From Spirochaetia bacterium (lineage in GTDB: Bacteria > Spirochaetota > Spirochaetia > CAKZLE01), in assembly GCA_021736385.1 (NCBI GenBank), contig JAIPFY010000025.1:1-40643 (forward strand): a stretch of DNA of 40,643 bases, in the 5' to 3' direction. Under the pieces are notes generated by a model. The model did not search any database. It was given only the letters and a program-made list of their open reading frames with translations, and was not told where the DNA came from. The first letter of the stretch is position 1; every line of letters starts with the position of its first letter. Shown here piece by piece: positions 6,999 to 14,442 of this stretch. The translations under genes and the position numbers were made by a program.

Positions 6999-7750
6999 TC
7001 GAAGGCCCGTGCGATACGCAGCGCGAAACTCTTGAACCCTTCCATGGAGTGAGATCTCGGACGTCTGAGGGGATTCTCATAGCAGGTCAGCCTCCCCTGC
7101 TCCCGCTCATCCATGATATATAGTCTGTCTGAGAGCAGGATAGCCTCCTGGATATCATGGGTTACGAACAGCATGGTCGCTGCGCTTTCACGCCACAGGC
7201 GCAGCAGCAGCTGCTGAAGCGAATCACGGGTCTTCAGATCAAGACTGGCAAAGGGTTCATCCATCAGCAGCAGCTTGGGCTCCAGGGCAAGAGCCCGGGC
7301 AAGCGCAGCACGCTGCTTCATACCTCCGGAGAGCTGACGGGGATAGAGTCCTGCAGCCTGCGAGAGCCCTGTCAGTGCCAGTGCCTGCTCAGAGCGTTCG
7401 TGAAGCTGAGCTGCCGACTCATCGGGGAACCGCTTTCTCAGCGGGAAGAGCAGATTCTCCCGTACGCTCTTCCAGGGAAGCAGTTGATCGAACTCCTGAA
7501 AGATCATGATCCGTTCCATGCTCGGGGCTGTGAGCGGTGTACCATCAATCAGCAGTGATCCCCCGCTGTGCTGTTCGAAGCCTGCAAGGATCCGCAGCAG
7601 GGTGCTCTTACCGCAGCCAGATCGTCCCAGGATACAGGTGAACTCCCCCCGTTCGACGTTCAGGTCCACCTGATCGAGTACCCTGATCGATCCATCGGGC
7701 GTACGGTAGCTGAAATCAAGGCCCTTCATGGAAACCAGTGTATCACTCAC
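6995..7750 (-). CDS. NitT/TauT-type ABC transporter ATPase
   Basis: 251 residues from the GTG start. Walker A GRSGCGKST (42-50), signature LSGGMKQR, Walker B LLLMDEPFASLD and the H-loop THD are all intact, and the spacing matches the SsuB/TauB/ThiZ group. The GTG at 7750 is preferred over the ATG at 7765 because GGGGAGG lies 6 bases upstream and it makes a 4-base GTGA overlap with the permease stop, the usual sign of translational coupling. Last gene of the seven-gene - strand operon. It powers the importer formed with 7747-8538 and 8529-9476. The substrate is unknown; the family covers sulfonates, taurine, nitrate and pyrimidine precursors. Confidence 0.88.
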   Translation of the reverse strand: MSDTLVSMKGLDFSYRTPDGSIRVLDQVDLNVERGEFTCILGRSGCGKSTLLRILAGFEQHSGGSLLIDGTPLTAPSMERIMIFQEFDQLLPWKSVRENLLFPLRKRFPDESAAQLHERSEQALALTGLSQAAGLYPRQLSGGMKQRAALARALALEPKLLLMDEPFASLDLKTRDSLQQLLLRLWRESAATMLFVTHDIQEAILLSDRLYIMDEREQGRLTCYENPLRRPRSHSMEGFKSFALRIARAFD

Positions 7751-8538
7751 TGCCGTCCTCCCCATCTGGAGATCGTCTTGTGTTCGAGCAGTCGAAACAG
7801 ATGATCTTCGATCACCAGTCCGATCATGATCAGTACGGCGATGCCAGCATACATGCCTGCGGTATCCATGAAGACCCGTCGCTGGAAGATGTACCAGCCG
7901 AGTCCCCCACTCGCGCCCATGACCCCGAAGATCATCTCAGCACTGATCACGGCCCTCCAGGATCTCGCCCAGGCGATCCTCAACCCCGCAAGCATATAGG
8001 ACCAGGAGGCAGGGATCATGATGTGCAGCATGATCCCCAGCCTGCTGAATCCGTAGTTCCTTCCCACATCGATATAGCGCTGATGCACCGAGGAGAATCC
8101 CGAACGCAGGTTTATGGTCATCGGCCAGATGACCGAATGTACGATGATGACCAGCACCGAGGTGATCCCGGTCCCGGACCAGAGGATCACCAGCGGCAGC
8201 AGGGCGATCCCGGGCAGGGGGTGGGCAACGGCGGTGAGCGTGTCGATCCCGCCGGCGAGGAACTTCGACTGATAGGCAGCCACTGCCAGCACTGCTGCGA
8301 GCAGCGTACCGATCAATCCTCCTGCAAGGACCAGGGAGATCGACACCCCAGCATACCGAACGAGGTCCCCGGTGATCAGAGAACTCCAGAAGGAACTTCC
8401 GATGGCTTGAAGGGACGGGAGGATCAGCGGTGACACCCTCCGGGTACTGACGATGAGCTGCCACACCAGCAGGGTACTGAGGATCCATCCGGCCCTGGTG
8501 ATGATGATGGACATACGTCTTCTTCGATCTAATCCCAA
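7747..8538 (-). CDS. NitT/TauT-type ABC transporter permease
   Basis: 263 residues with six predicted helices and the EAA-type loop VGRNYGFSRLGIMLHIMIPA typical of SsuC/TauC permeases. The TTG at 8538 is a credible start: GGAGG lies 7 bases upstream inside the last codons of the binding-protein gene, giving a 10-base overlap. The first ATG (8514) has only a weak site. Inner membrane. It forms the channel for the ligand delivered by the lipoprotein encoded upstream. Gene order binding protein-permease-ATPase is standard for this ABC subfamily. Confidence 0.87.
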   Translation of the reverse strand: MGLDRRRRMSIIITRAGWILSTLLVWQLIVSTRRVSPLILPSLQAIGSSFWSSLITGDLVRYAGVSISLVLAGGLIGTLLAAVLAVAAYQSKFLAGGIDTLTAVAHPLPGIALLPLVILWSGTGITSVLVIIVHSVIWPMTINLRSGFSSVHQRYIDVGRNYGFSRLGIMLHIMIPASWSYMLAGLRIAWARSWRAVISAEMIFGVMGASGGLGWYIFQRRVFMDTAGMYAGIAVLIMIGLVIEDHLFRLLEHKTISRWGGRQ

Positions 8539-9476
8539 AACAGCTCCTCCAACGATCGTGGTTCCTCTTCGATGTAGCCTCTGCTGTGCATGAACTCTGA
8601 GAACTTCCTGATCCCCAGCACCTGGGTATCATAGACCATCCCTTCAGCGGTGAGGTACTTCAGGATCAGCTCCTGATCCATCTCATAGACCTGCGAAAGC
8701 AGCTGTGCAGCTTCCCCGGGGTGTTCCTCGATGAACGTGACAGCCTCCTGCACCGCTTCGATACAGGCCCGGTAGAGCTTCTGCTTCGAGTCATAGCAGG
8801 CACGGGATGCATATCCTACGATGAAGGAGAAGGGCTCACCGAAGGCCTCTGTACCTGATACCAGCATATGGGCACCGGGCTGTTCCAGCTCGGTGAACAG
8901 GTAGGGAGGAGAGGTGAAATGGGCCTGGATGCTTCCCGAGAGCAGTGCACTGACCCCGTCAGGATGGCTGAGGGTGATGATCCGGGTGTCAAGGGCATCG
9001 GCACTGCCGAGCTGCTCCTCAGCAGCCATCGAAAGGAGCATATGCTGGATGCTTCCCGGCTGCGGGAGGGCGATCCGGTCTTCCGCAGAGAAGTCCCTCA
9101 GGCTCTGCAGCTCGGGATCCAGGGTCACCAGCCCGAGCGGCGACCGTGAGAGTCCGGTCGCGATCTTCCAGTCCATCCCGTGATCCCAGCCGATGAGGAA
9201 CGGTGGGATCGCACCGAATCCTACATCCACGCGTCCTGAGACCATCGCTTCACGTATGGCGGCTGTATTGGCCATCTGCACCCAGTTCACCTGAGCATCG
9301 GGAACGCGCTTCTCGATCAGCTGCTGCAGCTTCGCGATCTGCAGCGGTGCATAGGCCAGCCCGTACTGATCGGCGATGGTCACCGAACCTTCGGTGTCCC
9401 TGGTACATCCGATCATCAGCATGAGTGACACCATGATCAGCAGCAGCACCTTGGTCATATCCTTCATTCTGTTCAT
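8529..9476 (-). CDS. NMT1/SsuA-like lipoprotein substrate-binding protein
   Basis: 315 residues. A lipobox (LMIGC, Cys24) after a hydrophobic stretch predicts a lipid-anchored periplasmic protein. The fold signatures are those of the NitT/TauT binding proteins: VTIADQYGLAYAPLQIAK at the mature N-terminus, VSGRVDVGFGAIPPFL in the first lobe and the hinge region near HFTSPPYL. The ATG abuts the TAG of the ATP-grasp gene with no gap; AAGGAA lies 9 bases upstream. The ligand cannot be assigned. Being locked into an amino-sugar/ATP-grasp operon is unusual for sulfonate or nitrate uptake and hints at a precursor, or a product-derived ligand, of that pathway (inference). Confidence 0.85.
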   Translation of the reverse strand: MNRMKDMTKVLLLIMVSLMLMIGCTRDTEGSVTIADQYGLAYAPLQIAKLQQLIEKRVPDAQVNWVQMANTAAIREAMVSGRVDVGFGAIPPFLIGWDHGMDWKIATGLSRSPLGLVTLDPELQSLRDFSAEDRIALPQPGSIQHMLLSMAAEEQLGSADALDTRIITLSHPDGVSALLSGSIQAHFTSPPYLFTELEQPGAHMLVSGTEAFGEPFSFIVGYASRACYDSKQKLYRACIEAVQEAVTFIEEHPGEAAQLLSQVYEMDQELILKYLTAEGMVYDTQVLGIRKFSEFMHSRGYIEEEPRSLEELFWD

Positions 9477-10712
9477 CTATAACGATTCCTTATACGGCAG
9501 TATCATATCACGGCCTTCGCGATCGAGGACGGTGAGACAGCTGAGGACCTGCTGCAGCAGTTGCTGCAGGGCTTGTACATCCTTCGCTGCAAGAACCACA
9601 TAGCCTGCCCGCTGGGAGGCATTACCGATCGATGTCGACTGCTGTCCCTCCCGCACATGGTAGGCACCTGAGAGGACCCCGGGCAGGCTCAGCAGTTCGT
9701 TGGGATCCCCGACCGTTCCCACGGTCCCTTCTCTGATGAAGAACAGCAGCACCAGCACAGCCGCTGCGGCTGCGCTGTCCTGATCGAACCATCTTCGGGG
9801 ATCGGGATCCCCACCTGCGGCAAGTTCGATCTGCAGATCCAGGATGGGTACGTCCGTCACCGCCGGGATCGTATACTCCTCATATGCCCCGCCGATCCTA
9901 CAGGCTGTCTCGTTGACCAGATACCCCTGAGCCCCCTTGAGCAGCTGCAGATAGAGCGGTCCCTCCCGCATCCCGATCGCAGATACCACCTCTTCGGCGA
10001 TAGCCGTGATCTGCTCGCTCTCATGGGCATAGCGTGAAGGATAGCGATGAGCGAAGCAGACCCCGATGGAGGGAGGGGTGTCACGGGTGATGCGATCGGT
10101 GATCGTGAGTACGGTGAGCTTTCGGTCATGGACCCAGCCGCTGAGAGTGAGTTCATCATGAGGATAGTACTCCTCTATGAGCACCTGATCATCCCGGGAG
10201 AAACTCAAGGTCTCCAGCAGATGCTCTCGCAGCTGAGCTATCGTGTCAAGTTTGAAGATCCCCCGCTGTCCCTGACTGTCAAGTGGTTTCATCACATAGG
10301 GGGGTCTCAGATGATCAAGATCAGTATCACTGAACTCCTGTGAGACACAGACCCAGCGAACGGTGGGGATCCCATGCCGCAGGAACAGCTCTTTCATGTG
10401 CCGTTTGTGGGTGACCGACAGAGCCTGTTCAGGGGTGAGGAAGTACGGCAGTCCGAGCTCCCGGGCAGTCACTGCAGCAGTGTATACCGGCTGATCTGTA
10501 CCGATAGTGAGTATCCCCTCTACTGCATATCGTCGGGCACACCGCAGGATAGCTTCGAGGTCGAACGTACTGGCACCATCACAGTGATCGGCAAGACGTT
10601 TCCCGGGAGCATCCGGCAGATAGTCAGAGACCACGACCGTATGCCCGAGTTCCTTGAGACGCCTGATGATCCCCAACTGGGCACTGCCTCCACCGAGTAC
10701 CTGCATGATCAT
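9477..10712 (-). CDS. ATP-grasp ligase (carbamoyl-phosphate-synthase/PurK-like fold)
   Basis: 411 residues. N-terminal Rossmann-like pre-ATP-grasp domain (VLGGGSAQLGIIRRLKELGH), then an ATP-grasp core with PYVMKPLDSQGQRGIFKL (ATP-binding lysine and glycine loop), VLIEEYYPHDELTLSGWV and the metal-binding segment GYLVNETACRIGGAYE. The family joins a carboxylate, often an amino acid, to an amine via an acyl-phosphate. The start at 10712 makes an ATGA overlap with the GT2 stop and has GGAGGT upstream; the next Met (10706) is also possible. It sits between the glycosyltransferase and the ABC importer. A reasonable hypothesis is acylation of the amino sugar made by the WecE-like enzyme, but the substrate is not readable from sequence. 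Confidence 0.8.
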   Translation of the reverse strand: MIMQVLGGGSAQLGIIRRLKELGHTVVVSDYLPDAPGKRLADHCDGASTFDLEAILRCARRYAVEGILTIGTDQPVYTAAVTARELGLPYFLTPEQALSVTHKRHMKELFLRHGIPTVRWVCVSQEFSDTDLDHLRPPYVMKPLDSQGQRGIFKLDTIAQLREHLLETLSFSRDDQVLIEEYYPHDELTLSGWVHDRKLTVLTITDRITRDTPPSIGVCFAHRYPSRYAHESEQITAIAEEVVSAIGMREGPLYLQLLKGAQGYLVNETACRIGGAYEEYTIPAVTDVPILDLQIELAAGGDPDPRRWFDQDSAAAAAVLVLLFFIREGTVGTVGDPNELLSLPGVLSGAYHVREGQQSTSIGNASQRAGYVVLAAKDVQALQQLLQQVLSCLTVLDREGRDMILPYKESL

Positions 10713-11470
10713 CGGATACCTCCTGAGACAGTATGGATCAGTTCCCTCTCGACGATGAAGCGAGGGGTGCTCTGTACACGTCTGCACCATGGTCTGTTCC
10801 CGATGACCAGCTTGAGAAATACCTTCAAGAGCATCGCGAAAGTATAGCGGGTACGCTGTCCATCAGAGATACTCTCGATGCTGCAGTTTCCCACCCGATG
10901 GGTCCTCGAGAGGATCTCTACCGACAGGTAGATACTCTGTGCAGAGGTCTCAGTGATCAGATCAACCAGATGACGTCTCATGATCCGGAAACTGCTGACC
11001 TGGATGTCTCCCGGCTTCCTTGTGAGCAGGTACATCGTACAGTCCGTGAGCCGTGTGCCCAGATTCCTGTATACAGAGGTGCTGCGTGCTTTCGGGATCG
11101 CATAGACACAGTCGAACTCCTCGGAGCGGATCAGCTCGACGAGTCGGGGTATCTCTTCGGGAGGATACTGCCCATCATCATCGATCGTGATCACATAGCT
11201 GTACCGTGCATAGGTCAGACCGCAGAAGGTGGCATGCTGCTGACCGACATTCGAACCGAGGCGTACTGCGATCACCTGCGGGCAGTCCGCTGAGATCTCT
11301 TCGAGCAGAGCGAAGCTCTCATCGGTACTGTGATCATCCACATAGATGATCTCATAGCGCATGGCCATCTGCTCGAGTACCGCATGCAGTCGTCCATGAA
11401 ACGCTTTGAGATGCTCCCTGGCACAATAGACCGGGACCACCACGCTCACAGAGGTGTGCGGATCAGACAT
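10709..11470 (-). CDS. GT2 family glycosyltransferase, ArnC/DPM-like without membrane domain
   Basis: 253 residues. GT-A fold start VSVVVPVYCAREHLKAF, a YVDDHSTDES nucleotide-binding segment, and ITIDDDGQYPPEEIPRLV, the DXD-like motif with the proline pair seen in polyprenyl-phosphate glycosyltransferases (ArnC, DPM1). It lacks the two C-terminal helices that bacterial ArnC and GtrB carry. The start at 11470 is chosen because GGAGGAG lies 3-5 bases upstream; it overlaps the aminotransferase by 8 bases. The probable role is moving a nucleotide-activated amino sugar onto undecaprenyl phosphate or another acceptor at the inner leaflet. The GT39-like enzyme at 5415-6998 could use such a lipid-linked sugar. 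Acceptor and sugar remain inferred. Confidence 0.8.
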   Translation of the reverse strand: MSDPHTSVSVVVPVYCAREHLKAFHGRLHAVLEQMAMRYEIIYVDDHSTDESFALLEEISADCPQVIAVRLGSNVGQQHATFCGLTYARYSYVITIDDDGQYPPEEIPRLVELIRSEEFDCVYAIPKARSTSVYRNLGTRLTDCTMYLLTRKPGDIQVSSFRIMRRHLVDLITETSAQSIYLSVEILSRTHRVGNCSIESISDGQRTRYTFAMLLKVFLKLVIGNRPWCRRVQSTPRFIVERELIHTVSGGIR

Positions 11471-12617
11471 GGACTCCTCCATAGAAATCGAAGATGACCC
11501 CGATGGTATGCGCGAGCTGACCTTCGGTGAGCCGGTCGTGGAGCGGCAGTCGCAGGAGCCGCTGACTCATCATCGTGGTATACCGGTCTTCGCCCCGGAA
11601 GGAGATGGCTCTCCTGCCGTAGGGGGTGGTATGCAGGGGGACATAGTGCGTAGCAGTCTGTATACCCCGCTCTGCACACCGGCTGATCAGTCCGGCACGC
11701 TCTGCTGCATCCCTGCAGGTGATATAGAAGAGGTGGCTGTTATGGTCGTTGGCCGCCGGGATGCGCTGCCAGCCGATGTCGCCACGATCGACAAGCGGCT
11801 GCAGGGCTGTACGATAGTGATCCCAGAAGGTCCTGCGACGCTGCTGGATCGATTCGATCGATTCAAGCTGAGCCTGCAGACAGGCAGCATTGAGTTCACT
11901 CATCATATAGGAAGATCCCGGGCGCCTCCAGGTGTAGGAGGGAAGCTGTCCCTCCAGAAACGCCTCCCGATCGGTACCGTGCTGGGCGATCTCCCGGGCC
12001 CGCGGGATCAGCAGGGGGTCGTTGATCAGCAGTGCCCCGCCCTCCCCGCCGGAGGTGATGTTCTTGGTCGCATGGAAACTGAAACAGCCCATGGCACCGA
12101 TGGACCCGAGAGCTCTGCCGTCATAGCGGGCATACATGCTCTGCGCTGCATCTTCGATCAGCAGCAGATGATGATCGCTGCAGATCTGCTGCAGGGTATC
12201 CAGGTCAGAGGAGACCCCTCCGTAGTGGACCGCGACCACGGCCCTGGTCCTTGGCGTGATCGCCGAGACAAGCAGATCAGCGTTCATGGTCATATCGGTT
12301 GGATCGATATCGATACAGACGATCTTCGCACCCCGAAGGAGGAACGCATTGGCACTAGAGTAGTAGGTATAGGAACTCATGATGACTTCATCACCGGGGG
12401 CCACCCCGCTCACGAGTGCTGCGAACTCCAGAGCCTGAGAACCTGATGCAGTCAGAAAGACCGCTGCAGCCCCGGAAGCCTCCTTGATCTGAGAGGCACT
12501 CTGCCGGTAGTGATGGCCGGGGGTATGCACCGCCCCCCGTTCCAGCAGCTCTGTGATGTACCGGATCTCAGCAGGGGTCGCCGTAGGTGTACTGAACTCG
12601 ATCAGTTGTTGGACCAT
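11463..12617 (-). CDS. WecE/RffA-like dTDP-4-amino-4,6-dideoxygalactose transaminase
   Basis: 384-residue DegT/DnrJ/EryC1/StrS aminotransferase. The PLP lysine is Lys185 in FHATKNITSGGEGG, with Asp156 (IEDAAQS) to hold the pyridine nitrogen. The stretches GDEVIMSSYTYYSSANAFLL, VHYGGVSSDLD and GEDRYTTMMSQRLLRLPL follow E. coli WecE/RffA closely, more so than ArnB. WecE makes dTDP-Fuc4N from dTDP-4-keto-6-deoxyglucose and glutamate. The ATG at 12617 gives a protein matching family length and follows the flavoprotein stop by 4 bases; there is no strong ribosome-binding site, so coupling is likely. No rml genes for the substrate lie in the window. Cytoplasmic. Confidence 0.83.
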   Translation of the reverse strand: MVQQLIEFSTPTATPAEIRYITELLERGAVHTPGHHYRQSASQIKEASGAAAVFLTASGSQALEFAALVSGVAPGDEVIMSSYTYYSSANAFLLRGAKIVCIDIDPTDMTMNADLLVSAITPRTRAVVAVHYGGVSSDLDTLQQICSDHHLLLIEDAAQSMYARYDGRALGSIGAMGCFSFHATKNITSGGEGGALLINDPLLIPRAREIAQHGTDREAFLEGQLPSYTWRRPGSSYMMSELNAACLQAQLESIESIQQRRRTFWDHYRTALQPLVDRGDIGWQRIPAANDHNSHLFYITCRDAAERAGLISRCAERGIQTATHYVPLHTTPYGRRAISFRGEDRYTTMMSQRLLRLPLHDRLTEGQLAHTIGVIFDFYGGVHV

Positions 12618-12621
12618 GACC

Positions 12622-13197
12622 TTACTGCAGCTTCCCTGCAAGCCACACGATCTGCCTGCCGAGGGTCTCCATGGTCTTCGCCCCTTCGGTGTCCTGGGCG
12701 AAATCTCCGAGATCCCGTGAGACTGACATGTTCCAGTACGAAGATCCCGGCACGATCATCTCGTTGATCAGAAAGAAGTTATTGATCGAACTGAAGGTAT
12801 TGATCGATCCTGCCCGGCGGGCCGGGGAGATCGCTGCACCGATCTTTCGACGCAACAGGCCGCCGCAGGATCGGGTGACGGTACCCGCCCGGTCCATGAG
12901 GGCTTTGGTCTCCGGTGTCAGTGTGGCATAATAGGTTGGAGATCCTATGAGGATCACATCCGCCTCGATCATCTTCGCGATATGGCTGTTCATCTCATCA
13001 TCGATGACGCATCTGCGGTCCTGAAGTCTTCTGCAGGCTCCGCAGGCTCTGCAGCCGTATACGGGTCGTCCCCCGATATGGATCATCTCACATACGATAT
13101 CTTCCTGCTGCTCAAGCACCGAGAAGACGGTCCTGATCATGGCAGCCGTATTGCCGTCGGCTCTCGGGCTCCCATTGAACGCTGCTACTGTTATCAT
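12622..13197 (-). CDS. NADPH-dependent FMN reductase / Isf-like flavoprotein
   Basis: 191 residues with a flavodoxin-like fold. The FMN phosphate loop is GSPRADGNT near residue 9, followed by a cysteine cluster YGCRACGACRRLQDRRC of the kind that binds an iron-sulfur cluster in Isf-type flavoproteins, and SPTYYATLTPETKALMDR, the second flavin loop. GGGAG lies 6 bases before the ATG. It is the first gene of the seven-gene operon, 129 bases after the LacI-type regulator on the same strand. It probably supplies reducing equivalents to an unknown step. The cysteine cluster could alternatively be structural. Confidence 0.8.
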   Translation of the reverse strand: MITVAAFNGSPRADGNTAAMIRTVFSVLEQQEDIVCEMIHIGGRPVYGCRACGACRRLQDRRCVIDDEMNSHIAKMIEADVILIGSPTYYATLTPETKALMDRAGTVTRSCGGLLRRKIGAAISPARRAGSINTFSSINNFFLINEMIVPGSSYWNMSVSRDLGDFAQDTEGAKTMETLGRQIVWLAGKLQ

Positions 13198-13326
13198 CTG
13201 CTGCTCCCTGGATTGGTATCAGGTGTATAGTACCGGAAAGTCGCTGGTCCTGCTACCGCTGTACGGTTTCATCGGGGGAAGAATCGGTCCTTCAGGGGCA
13301 ATACCACCGCTTCGGTCCATCACCGA

Positions 13327-14349
13327 TCACTCAGCAGGTCTGACACTGTCCCGCTGTATGACATGCCCGTCGATCAGGATCTTCTCGAACGAGCTGTTGT
13401 CCCCGGAGAGCCGCTGAAGCAGCCTGAGGGCTGCCCGGTATCCCATATGTCTCGGGGAGATACACATACTGGTCAGAGGAGGTGCGCAGATCTCAGACCC
13501 GGGAAGATTGTCGAACCCGATCACCGATACATCCTCGGGGACCGCATAGCCGAACTCCTGAAGCGCCATGATACTGCCGATGGCGATCACATCATTACCG
13601 CAGACCAGCGCCTTGGGGACCCTGCGCCCCGCGGTAAGATAGGACATCATCTGATGATACGAACCCTTGATCGTCGGTTCAACCAGAAAATGGTCCTCTG
13701 TGTGCTCATAGCTGCAGCCGAACGCTTTCACCGCCCGAAAGAAGCTCATTCGTCTTGCAGAGAAGTTCCCATTCCCATGATCTGCATGGATATAGCCGAT
13801 CTTCCAGTGACCGAGGGACGTGAGGAACTGGATGACCTTGTACATGGCACCGGCATTGTTCATGCTGACAGAATCGAGCGGGATATGGGCAGTGTAGGCA
13901 TCAAGCAGGACCATCGGGGCGGTGAACGATGACAGCTTTGCGATCTCCTGTTCTTCGAGTTCCGTCGCCAGCACCAGAAAACCTGCAGAGGCTTTCTTCT
14001 GGAGCGAGGTGATCACCTGTTCGATCGATACATCACGATAGACCGTGATCTCCAGTCGATACCCGCTCTGTGAGAGCCCCTGTGAGATCCCGTCGATGAA
14101 CCCGGAAACGAACGAGGAGTCATAGGTGTTGGGGGTATCGGTTCTCCGCACGATACTCACACAGCTGATCACCTTCTCATCCTGCTGTCCCTGTGACCGT
14201 GTCCGGGGAAGCACATACCCCAGCGTCGCTGCCACATCACGTATCTGAGCGGCTTTTTCCTTACCCACTCCGGGTTTATAGTTCAGCGCAAGAGAGACGG
14301 CAGCTTTGGAGACACCCATGATGCGGGCGATTTCATCAAGTTTGACCAT
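13327..14349 (-). CDS. LacI-family transcriptional regulator
   Basis: 340 residues. The N-terminal helix-turn-helix VKLDEIARIMGVSKAAVSLAL and hinge region are typical of LacI/PurR, followed by a periplasmic-binding-protein-like effector domain (residues 60-335) with the usual ALVCGNDVIAIGSIMAL and VSVIGFDNLPGSEICAPPLT blocks. The effector is probably a sugar or nucleoside; unknown. It lies just upstream of the amino-sugar operon and may control it. The gene has no ribosome-binding site at a proper distance. Instead a TTGACA-N17-TATGGT promoter ends exactly 6 bases before the ATG, predicting a leaderless mRNA. The palindromic site at 14388-14402 may be its own operator. Confidence 0.9.
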   Translation of the reverse strand: MVKLDEIARIMGVSKAAVSLALNYKPGVGKEKAAQIRDVAATLGYVLPRTRSQGQQDEKVISCVSIVRRTDTPNTYDSSFVSGFIDGISQGLSQSGYRLEITVYRDVSIEQVITSLQKKASAGFLVLATELEEQEIAKLSSFTAPMVLLDAYTAHIPLDSVSMNNAGAMYKVIQFLTSLGHWKIGYIHADHGNGNFSARRMSFFRAVKAFGCSYEHTEDHFLVEPTIKGSYHQMMSYLTAGRRVPKALVCGNDVIAIGSIMALQEFGYAVPEDVSVIGFDNLPGSEICAPPLTSMCISPRHMGYRAALRLLQRLSGDNSSFEKILIDGHVIQRDSVRPAE

Positions 14350-14355
14350 CTGTCC

Positions 14356-14384
14356 ACCATACGTCGATTTTGCCTGATTGTCAA
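14356..14384 (-). promoter_or_regulatory. promoter of the LacI-type gene, predicted leaderless
   Basis: On the - strand TTGACA (14384-14379), a 17-base spacer and TATGGT (14361-14356). The six bases GGACAG then separate the -10 from the ATG, so the adenine of the start codon is the expected +1. Confidence 0.6.
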
Positions 14385-14387
14385 TTT

Positions 14388-14402
14388 TTAACTAACCGTT
14401 AA
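14388..14402. promoter_or_regulatory. candidate LacI-type operator
   Basis: TTAACTAACCGTTAA has inverted TTAAC/GTTAA arms and a TAACcGTTA core resembling LacI-family half sites. It ends directly upstream of the -35 of the regulator gene. Autoregulation is plausible but unproven. Confidence 0.35.
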
Positions 14403-14403
14403 G

Positions 14404-14430
14404 CAGGAGCAGTCCCGTTGACTGCTCCTG
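14404..14430 (-). terminator. hairpin after the beta-CASP nuclease gene
   Basis: A perfect 10-bp stem CAGGAGCAGT/ACTGCTCCTG with a 7-base loop lies 13 bases after the stop of the - strand nuclease gene. The downstream - strand sequence (CTTAACGG) lacks a proper U-run, so termination may be weak. Confidence 0.45.
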
Positions 14431-14442
14431 TACCGGGCTGCC

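Noticed and set aside
11454-12446. Long open frame (330 codons) on the + strand opposite the WecE-like gene
   Set aside because: It shadows a well-conserved gene on the - strand, has no recognisable domain and reads as low-complexity mirror sequence. The same holds for long frames at 984-1646 (-), 7738-8433 (+) and 16318-17133 (-).
5415-12617. An arn (Ara4N-lipid A) locus
   Set aside because: ArnB, ArnC and ArnT look-alikes exist, but the transaminase is closer to WecE, and ArnA and ArnD are missing.
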